Source: JADZAI01 sp046348585
Lineage (GTDB): Bacteria; Pseudomonadota; Alphaproteobacteria; Micropepsales; Micropepsaceae
DNA: 64,000 nt
Direction of reading: 5' to 3'
Assembly (NCBI GenBank): GCA_046348585.1
Contig: JAXMDZ010000007.1
Coordinates: 1 to 64,000 of the forward strand
Below the pieces are notes generated by a model that was given only the letters and a program-made list of their open reading frames with translations, was not told the DNA's origin and did no database searches. The translations under genes and the position numbers were made by a program. Below, in pieces: positions 58,441 to 64,000 of the stretch. The number at the start of each line of letters is the position of its first letter. The first letter of the stretch is position 1.

Positions 58441-60633
58441 ATGAAAACCGGCGCCGCCGCGCTGACCCTGCCGACGCCTGCCAACCCCGCCGCGAAAACC
58501 GGCGGCGGCAAGGGCACGGGCGCGGCCGGTTTCCTCGCGGCGCTGCTGCAGCAGCCCGCCAGCAAGGACGCCGCCGCTCCGCCGAAGGCCGCCGCCGCGA
58601 CAGCCGACGCCGCACCGGCGGCGCGCACCGCGCATCGCCCGTCCATCGACACGGCGAAAGCGGACGGTGCAGCCGTCGACGCCGGTGACGGTGACGGCGA
58701 CGCCGACGAAACGCTCGCCGCTCTCACCGTCCACGCGCCGGCGCACGAAACGGCCAAGACCGCCGCCGCGCCCCTCGCGCCCGACGCCCTCGTGCCCCGC
58801 GTCGCCGTGGGCGGGAACCCGCTCGCACCCTTGGTCAGCGAACCCTCGTCCGGCGAGACCGCCTCCGCCGAGCCTCCGGCCGCCACGCTCGCCCTCAGGG
58901 ACCGGCCGCGCACCCACGAGACGCACGCCATCGCTCGCAACACCCGTCCGGACGCCGCGCCCGCGACCGCGCCGGCCTCTCCCGCGCTGGAGACTGCCAC
59001 CGCCATCGCCGAGAAAGTCGTGGATGCGAAGAGCGCCGAGATCGCCGCCGAACCGGCGCGCGCCGGCGAAGGGCCGGTCGTGGCGGCCGCGACGCCCAAA
59101 CCCGCGACGCCAGACGCGCCCGCCCGGCCTGCGCCGCCGGGCCTCACCGCTTCCGCCGCCGCGCCCGAAGCCGCCGCCGCTCCGACGCCGCCCCGCGCCG
59201 CCCGCGCGGAAAGAACGACACCGGCCACCAGGATCGCGGACGAAGCCGCGGCGACGCCCGCCCCGCTTCCCGCCGCGCGCGCGCCATCGTCCGGCGCGCC
59301 GGAGCCCGCCCCCGGCGACGCCCGGCCTGCCGCCGAAGAGCGGACGCCCGCCGCCCCGCTTCACAGAGCGCGGCCGGAACCCGTCGCCGTGGCCGCCGTG
59401 ACGGCCGAACCCGCCGCGTCCGAAACCGCCGCGCCGGCGGCCCCCGCCGCCGCCCCGCCGAAACCTCTCGCCGGCGCGCCCGCCCCGGCCGCGCCCGCGG
59501 CGGAGCACGCCGCCAAGACGGTCGCCGCCGAGCGCCCCGCGCCCGAACGCCCCGCCCGCGAGACCGCGCGCCCCGCGCCGCGCAACGCCGACGCCGCGCC
59601 GGACTCCAAGCCGGCCGCCGCGCCCCCCGCGCCGGAGACCAAGACCGCCATCCTGCGCGACACCCGCGCCGAGCCTGGACCGGCGGCCGCCGCCGTCGCC
59701 GGTCTGACTAGGGCCGAGGCAGCCCCCGCCGCTCCGGCCGCGACTCCGGCGGCCCGCGAGACCGCTCTGTCGAACGCCCTCACCGCCGCCCTCGCCGCCG
59801 GGGCGGCGCTGGCGGCCGCCGAGCGCCCGTCCGCGCCCGCGACCGAAGCCGCCGCCGCATCCGCCGAGGCGTCGCCCGCGATCGCCCCCGACGACAAGCC
59901 GGTCCGCAACGCCCATGGCCGCGCCACGGCGCTCGCCGCCCGCCGCGAAGCCGGCGACGGTGCGTCGAAAGCCGACGCCGCCGATGGCGGCAGCGCCGCC
60001 GCACGCCCCACCGTCTCGCCCGCCGCGGCCGATGCGGCGGCGGCGCGCGCCGCACCCGCCGCCGCCAACGCCGGGCGCGGGCCGGACGCCACCCCGGCTC
60101 TCGCCGCCGCGTCCGTCTCGCCGGCCGACCCGTCGCCGATGGGCGCCGCGGGAACCGCGACGGGCAGCGACGGGCGGACCGTCGAAATCCGCATGCCGCT
60201 CGCCCACGCCGCCGCGCCGGCCGCCGGGGCCGCCGCGATGCTCGGCATGCGCATCCACACCAAGGACGGCGCGACGCGGGCGATCGAGATCCGCCTCGAC
60301 CCGGCCGAACTCGGCGAAGTCAATGTCCGCCTCGAAACCGGCCGTGACGGCAAGCTGAAAGCCGTCCTCTCGGCCGACAACGCCGACTCCTTCGAACTGC
60401 TCAAGCGCGAAGGCGGCGCGCTCGAAACGGCGCTGCGCGAAGCGGGCGTCGATCTCGGCGAGGACGCGATCACCTTCACGCTGACCGAGCGTGGCCCCGA
60501 TCAGGGCCACGCCGACCGGCGCGAGCTTGCCTACAGCGACGGCGCGGCGCGGCGCGAAGCCGCCGCCGCCGAAGACATCGTCGCCGCGACGCCCGTCAGG
60601 TGGCGCAGCGGCCTTCTCGACATTTCGGCTTGA
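58441..60633 (+). CDS. fliK: Flagellar hook-length control protein FliK
   Basis: The 730-residue protein is mostly a low-complexity Ala/Pro-rich ruler (about residues 40-560). The C-terminal switch domain has IEIRLDPAELGEVNVRLETG, KLKAVLSADNADSFELLKRE and GALETALREAGVDL, the FliK core. It sets hook length and triggers the export switch. It is larger than the 400-550 residues often seen, owing to the Ala-rich middle. The flgD gene follows 17 nt later. Confidence 0.9.
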   Translation: MKTGAAALTLPTPANPAAKTGGGKGTGAAGFLAALLQQPASKDAAAPPKAAAATADAAPAARTAHRPSIDTAKADGAAVDAGDGDGDADETLAALTVHAPAHETAKTAAAPLAPDALVPRVAVGGNPLAPLVSEPSSGETASAEPPAATLALRDRPRTHETHAIARNTRPDAAPATAPASPALETATAIAEKVVDAKSAEIAAEPARAGEGPVVAAATPKPATPDAPARPAPPGLTASAAAPEAAAAPTPPRAARAERTTPATRIADEAAATPAPLPAARAPSSGAPEPAPGDARPAAEERTPAAPLHRARPEPVAVAAVTAEPAASETAAPAAPAAAPPKPLAGAPAPAAPAAEHAAKTVAAERPAPERPARETARPAPRNADAAPDSKPAAAPPAPETKTAILRDTRAEPGPAAAAVAGLTRAEAAPAAPAATPAARETALSNALTAALAAGAALAAAERPSAPATEAAAASAEASPAIAPDDKPVRNAHGRATALAARREAGDGASKADAADGGSAAARPTVSPAAADAAAARAAPAAANAGRGPDATPALAAASVSPADPSPMGAAGTATGSDGRTVEIRMPLAHAAAPAAGAAAMLGMRIHTKDGATRAIEIRLDPAELGEVNVRLETGRDGKLKAVLSADNADSFELLKREGGALETALREAGVDLGEDAITFTLTERGPDQGHADRRELAYSDGAARREAAAAEDIVAATPVRWRSGLLDISA

Positions 60634-60650
60634 ACTGAGGAACGGCGGAC

Positions 60651-61325
60651 ATGGATGTCAGCGGCGTCTCCAACACCACCAGCCAGGCGGGCAGCGCGGC
60701 CAAGGCGCTCTCGGGCAATTTCGACACGTTCCTCAAGCTGCTGACCGCGCAGCTCCAGAACCAGGACCCGCTGGAGCCGATGGACACCAGCGAGTTCACC
60801 CGCCAGCTCGTCCAGTATTCCTCGGTCGAGCAGGGCATCTACACCAACAAGAACCTCGAAACGCTGATCGGCCTGCAGAAGACCGGCGGCCTCGGCTCGG
60901 CGGTATCCTATCTCGGCCGCACCGTGACGGCCGAGGACGATCAGGCGGCGCTGGCGAACGGCGAGGCGGCCTGGACCTACACGCTGCCGCGCGCGGCCGA
61001 GAACGTGACGCTCACCGTCAAGAACGCCGACGGCAAGACGATCTACACCGGCACCGGCCCCAAGACGGCGGGCGCCAACACCGTCGTCTGGGACGGCCGC
61101 ACCAACGCGGGCGGCACCGCGCCGGACGGCACCTACACGCTCGAAGTCGCGGCCACCGACTCGGCGGGCGCCGAACTCACCGCGCCGATCACCCTCAGCG
61201 GCCGCGTCACCGGGGCCGAAACGCTGGACGGCGACGTCGTGCTCACCGTGAACGGCGTCAGGATCAAGCTCGCCGACGTCTCCTCGGTCAAAGAGACGCC
61301 GGCGGAAGAAGCCACGACAAGCTGA
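60651..61325 (+). CDS. flgD: Flagellar hook capping protein FlgD
   Basis: The 224-residue protein has the FlgD N-terminal motif DTFLKLLTAQLQNQDPLEPM continuing TSEFTRQLVQYSSVEQ, and a C-terminal FlgD Ig-like part with WDGRTNAGGTAPDGTYTLEV. It caps the growing hook. It follows fliK by 17 nt and precedes flgE by 100 nt. Confidence 0.95.
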   Translation: MDVSGVSNTTSQAGSAAKALSGNFDTFLKLLTAQLQNQDPLEPMDTSEFTRQLVQYSSVEQGIYTNKNLETLIGLQKTGGLGSAVSYLGRTVTAEDDQAALANGEAAWTYTLPRAAENVTLTVKNADGKTIYTGTGPKTAGANTVVWDGRTNAGGTAPDGTYTLEVAATDSAGAELTAPITLSGRVTGAETLDGDVVLTVNGVRIKLADVSSVKETPAEEATTS

Positions 61326-61425
61326 CGAAGCCTGGACTGCGCCGGCCAAAAGGGCCGCGCCAATCATCATCGCAACGCCCGGCCGCAGCGAAGCGCGGCA
61401 GGGTGCGAACGGGGAAGTACCAACC

Positions 61426-62727
61426 ATGAGTCTCTACGGCGCACTCTTCACGGGCGTGTCCAGCCTTGCGGCGAACAGCCGGGCGCTCGGCATCTCGTCC
61501 AACAACATCGCGAACGTGAACACGGTCGGCTACAAGGCCTCCGTGGCGCAGTTCGAAACGCTTCTGGCGCGCGACACGCCGGCCGGCGAGTTCGCGACCG
61601 GCGGCGTCAGGACCACGACGCAGCAGCGCGTCACCACCCAGGGCCTGACCCAGAACACCGACTCCAGCACCGACCTCGCCATCAGCGGCCAGGGCTTCTT
61701 CGTGGTGAGCAAGGTTCCCGTCGCCAGCACCGGCAATGGCGGCCTGCTCTACACCCGCGCGGGCTCCTTCACGCCCGACGAGGACGGCAATCTGCGCAAC
61801 GTGCAGGGCTTCTACCTGATGGCCTGGCGTCTCGACGCCGCCGGCAACATCCCGGTCAACACCTCCTCGCTCTCGCCCATCAGCCTCGGCCAGCTGACCG
61901 GCACCGCCGAGGCGACCTCGCGCGTCTCGATCCAGGCCAACCTCCAGGCCAGCAGCGCCGTCGTCGCCGGCTACACCCCCGGCGACATCGCCTCGGGCGC
62001 CGCGACCGCGACGTTCCAGCGGACGATCGAGATCTACGACAGCCAGGGCGGCGTGCAGCCCATCCGCCTCGCCTTCGCCAAGACCGGCCCCAACTCGTGG
62101 AGCTACGAAGCGATCTATGACGGCCCCGTCGCCAATATCGGCGGCGCCGCCAACAACCCGATCGCCACCGGCACGATGACCTTCGACACCAACGGCACGC
62201 TGCTGACCCCGGCCGCGCCGGTCGCCATCACCGTGCCCTGGGCCGCGGTTTCGGGCCTCGCGCCGCAGAACTTCGACCTGAACTTCGGCACCCCCGGCCA
62301 GACCGGCGGCGTGACGCAGTTCGAAACGCCCTCCAGCGTCGGCTCGCCCAGCGTCGACGGCGCGGTCTTCGGCCGCCTCGCCGGCGTGACGATCGACAAG
62401 GAAGGCTATGTGACGGCGGTGTTCGACAACGGCATCCAGCGTCAGGTCTACAAGGTGCCGCTGGCGACCTTCACCAACCCGGACGGGCTGACGGCGCTCA
62501 ACTCGAACGTCTACCGGGTTTCCGAGGAGTCCGGCCCCGTGACGCTCAGCGAGCCGAGCATCGGCGGCGCCGGCCAGATCTCGGCCAACACGCTCGAAGC
62601 CTCGACCGTCGACCTCGCCAAGGAGTTCACGGACATGATCACCACCCAGCGCGCCTACTCCGCCGCGACCCGCATCATCTCCACGGCGGACGCGATGCTC
62701 CAGGAAATGCTGAGCATTAAGAGATAG
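61426..62727 (+). CDS. flgE: Flagellar hook protein FlgE
   Basis: The 433-residue protein has the rod/hook N-terminus (GVSSLAANSRALGISSNNIA, NVNTVGYKA), a middle FlgE region (FQRTIEIYDSQGGVQPIRLA) and the C-terminal helix (NTLEASTVDLAKEFTDMITT, QRAYSAATRIISTADAMLQE). It polymerises into the hook. A strong terminator follows. Confidence 0.95.
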   Translation: MSLYGALFTGVSSLAANSRALGISSNNIANVNTVGYKASVAQFETLLARDTPAGEFATGGVRTTTQQRVTTQGLTQNTDSSTDLAISGQGFFVVSKVPVASTGNGGLLYTRAGSFTPDEDGNLRNVQGFYLMAWRLDAAGNIPVNTSSLSPISLGQLTGTAEATSRVSIQANLQASSAVVAGYTPGDIASGAATATFQRTIEIYDSQGGVQPIRLAFAKTGPNSWSYEAIYDGPVANIGGAANNPIATGTMTFDTNGTLLTPAAPVAITVPWAAVSGLAPQNFDLNFGTPGQTGGVTQFETPSSVGSPSVDGAVFGRLAGVTIDKEGYVTAVFDNGIQRQVYKVPLATFTNPDGLTALNSNVYRVSEESGPVTLSEPSIGGAGQISANTLEASTVDLAKEFTDMITTQRAYSAATRIISTADAMLQEMLSIKR

Positions 62728-62749
62728 GCCCGCATTATTAAGGTCTGGG

Positions 62750-62789
62750 GGCGCGCCGTTTCATTTCGAAACGGCGCGCCTCGTTTTTT
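62750..62789 (+). terminator. Terminator after flgE
   Basis: A 13-bp perfect stem (GGCGCGCCGTTTC / GAAACGGCGCGCC, loop ATTTC) is followed by TCGTTTTTT. It is the clearest Rho-independent terminator in the window and separates flgE from sciP. Confidence 0.92.
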
Positions 62790-62832
62790 GCCTCGTAAAC
62801 GCTTGAAATTGGTCGCGTTTTTACCCTCGGCC

Positions 62833-62847
62833 TTAAACCCAACTTAA
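62833..62847 (+). promoter_or_regulatory. CtrA box upstream of sciP
   Basis: TTAA-ACCCAAC-TTAA is an exact TTAA-N7-TTAA match, 59 nt before the sciP start. In Caulobacter sciP is a CtrA-controlled gene whose product in turn blocks CtrA-driven transcription. Confidence 0.7.
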
Positions 62848-62906
62848 ATCGCGCGGGGCTATGGTCTCCCCACAACAGCGCGATTTAGGGCGCGGATGGG
62901 GTAGCG

Positions 62907-63173
62907 ATGAGCGATGCACGCATCACCTATGTGATCGGACCGGACGGAGCGCCGCTGACGGTGGCCGATCTGCCGGCCCCCGACACCAAGCGTTGGGTCA
63001 TCCGCCGCAAGGCGGAAGTGGTGGCGGCCGTCCGCGGCGGCCTGCTCAGTCTCGACGAGGCCTGCAACCGCTACACCCTGACGGTCGAGGAGTTCCTGGC
63101 CTGGCAGAAGGCGATCGATCGCCATGGCCTCGCCGGCCTGCGGACCACCCGGATCCAGCAATACCGCGCCTGA
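62907..63173 (+). CDS. sciP: CtrA inhibitor SciP (DUF1153)
   Basis: The 88-residue protein is a clear SciP: PDTKRWVIRRKAEVVAAVRG, LSLDEACNRYTLTVEEFLAW and GLAGLRTTRIQQYRA. SciP is an HTH protein that binds CtrA or its promoters and represses CtrA-activated flagellar and cell-cycle genes. Its place between flgE and fliF and its own CtrA box fit a feedback role. Confidence 0.93.
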   Translation: MSDARITYVIGPDGAPLTVADLPAPDTKRWVIRRKAEVVAAVRGGLLSLDEACNRYTLTVEEFLAWQKAIDRHGLAGLRTTRIQQYRA

Positions 63174-63196
63174 CGCGGGCCGGATTTCGTCTTCGG

Positions 63197-63217
63197 CGCC
63201 GGGCCTCGTGCCCGGCG
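63197..63217 (+). terminator. Terminator after sciP
   Basis: An 8-bp stem CGCCGGGC / GCCCGGCG (loop CTCGT) is followed by TTTGCATTT, 24 nt past the sciP stop. Confidence 0.7.
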
Positions 63218-63278
63218 TTTGCATTTCCGGCCCCCTGAACGCCGAATTCTTAACAAAGACCCGGATTTCGCCCCGGCG

Positions 63279-63293
63279 TTAAGTCGCCGTTTA
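63279..63293 (+). promoter_or_regulatory. CtrA-like box upstream of fliF
   Basis: TTAA-GTCGCCG-TTTA matches TTAA-N7-TTAA with one mismatch, about 80 nt before the fliF start. A second TTAAC half-site lies at 63250. fliF is an early (class II) CtrA-activated gene in Caulobacter. Confidence 0.5.
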
Positions 63294-63371
63294 CGACCCC
63301 CGGCAAATCTTGCCTAGCGACGGGGCGGCAGGGGATCGAGGCCGCCCGCGCGATTGCGGGGACAGCACGGC

Positions 63372-64000
63372 GTGCCGGAAATCGTAAGATCATTGATGGG
63401 CTGGCGTCTGGCGGCGATCGCCGGCGTGACGCTGGCGGCGGCCGGCCTGCTGTTCTGGCTGGCCACCCAGGCGACCAAGACGCCGATGGGCCTCCTTTTC
63501 ACCGACCTCGACGCGCGCGACAGCGCGGCCGTCGTGGAGCGGCTGGAGGCGGCCAACATCCCCTACGAGCTCAAGGGCGACGGCTCCACCATCCTGGTGC
63601 CGCAGGATCAGGCCCTCAAGCTGCGCATGACCCTCGCCGGCGACGGCCTGCCGGCGGGCGGCGGGGTCGGCTACGAGATCTTCGACAACCAGGACGCGCT
63701 CGGCGTCACCTCGTTCCAGCAGAACGTCAACAAGATGCGGGCGCTCGAAGGCGAACTCGCCCGCACCATCCGCTCGATAGACCGCATCGAGCAGGCCCGC
63801 GTCCATCTGGTGATCCCCGAGCGCCAGCTCTTCACCGAGGGCGCGGCGACGCCGTCCGCCTCGATCGTCATCCGCACGCGCGGTGGCCGCCTCGCGCCCG
63901 AGCAGGTTCAGGCGATCCAGAACCTCGTCGCCAGCGCCGTCGAGGGCCTGACGCCGCAGCACGTGACCGTCGTCGACGAGAAGGGCGAGATGCTCGCCGG
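63372..64000 (+). CDS. fliF: Flagellar MS-ring protein FliF, 3'-truncated by the window
   Basis: An open frame from about 63372 runs off the window end. It begins with a short lead (VPEIVRSLMGWRLAAIAGVT), a TM helix, then TKTPMGLLFTDLDARDSAAV, LVPQDQALKLRMTLAGDGLP, GYEIFDNQDALGVTSFQQNV and ARTIRSIDRIEQARVHLVIP, which are diagnostic FliF strings. The GTG at 63372 has GGGGA nine bases upstream and fits the family N-terminus; an ATG at 63396 is possible. At least 209 residues of the usual 500-600 are visible. It forms the MS ring. Confidence 0.92.
   Translation, partial: MPEIVRSLMGWRLAAIAGVTLAAAGLLFWLATQATKTPMGLLFTDLDARDSAAVVERLEAANIPYELKGDGSTILVPQDQALKLRMTLAGDGLPAGGGVGYEIFDNQDALGVTSFQQNVNKMRALEGELARTIRSIDRIEQARVHLVIPERQLFTEGAATPSASIVIRTRGGRLAPEQVQAIQNLVASAVEGLTPQHVTVVDEKGEMLA

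Noticed and set aside
54996..59228. A 1410-codon minus-strand frame ending in FlgL
   Set aside because: Only the part from 55925 down is FlgL; upstream it is out of frame with FlgK and antisense to FliK.

Overview
This is a GC-rich chromosomal window from a flagellated alphaproteobacterium. The evidence is the FlaF/FlbT flagellin regulators, short flagellins of about 275 residues, a SciP (DUF1153) regulator with a CtrA-type box, sigma-54 flagellar promoters with FlbD ftr-like palindromes, and DUF6111 and DUF1285 housekeeping genes. The logic resembles Caulobacter and relatives, but the species cannot be named from the sequence.

Layout. 1-8083 (+) is a tightly coupled sugar operon: split transketolase (the first subunit is cut by the window edge), SDR reductase, ATP-grasp ligase, GH57-like protein, PseB and PseC. 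8174-12603 (-) holds three flagellins, FlaG, FlaF and FlbT. 12766-14499 (+) is a TPR-glycosyltransferase that looks like the flagellin glycosyltransferase FlmG. Together these suggest a flagellin synthesis and pseudaminic-acid-type glycosylation island. 14506-20440 (-) has an alpha-E/ATP-grasp pair and a five-gene chain with 4-nt overlaps (secreted protein, CCA-adding enzyme, DUF6111, CoA-type Nudix, DUF1285). 20601-27331 (+) is a MoxR/DUF58/BatA-DUF4159/membrane-protein operon.

27460-37124 is mixed: Sel1-repeat protein, GNAT, amidohydrolase, SDR, Nudix, a flagellin-D1-like coiled-coil protein, MotA, a 52-residue membrane mini-protein and a MacAB-like ABC exporter. 37231-43329 is a lysine degradation region (lysine 6-dehydrogenase, piperideine-6-carboxylate dehydrogenase, Lrp regulator) that includes a frameshifted ThDP enzyme; a TMEM43-like gene lies within it. 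43428-48473 has small secreted proteins, a PhnA-domain protein, DUF1801, threonine ammonia-lyase, a GDT1-type transporter and an XRE regulator. 48508-54970 has a SulP transporter, tRNA-Met, a large TonB-dependent receptor and MnmA.

54996-64000 is the second flagellar block: FlgL and FlgK (-), divergent from FliK, FlgD, FlgE, SciP and the start of FliF (+). The 356-bp gap between FlgK and FliK carries back-to-back sigma-54 promoters and ftr-like sites. I saw no insertion sequence, phage, CRISPR array or rRNA. The strongest candidate for something new is the combination of the transketolase/SDR/ATP-grasp/GH57 genes with PseB/PseC beside the flagellins, plus a shared stem-loop in all three flagellin leaders.
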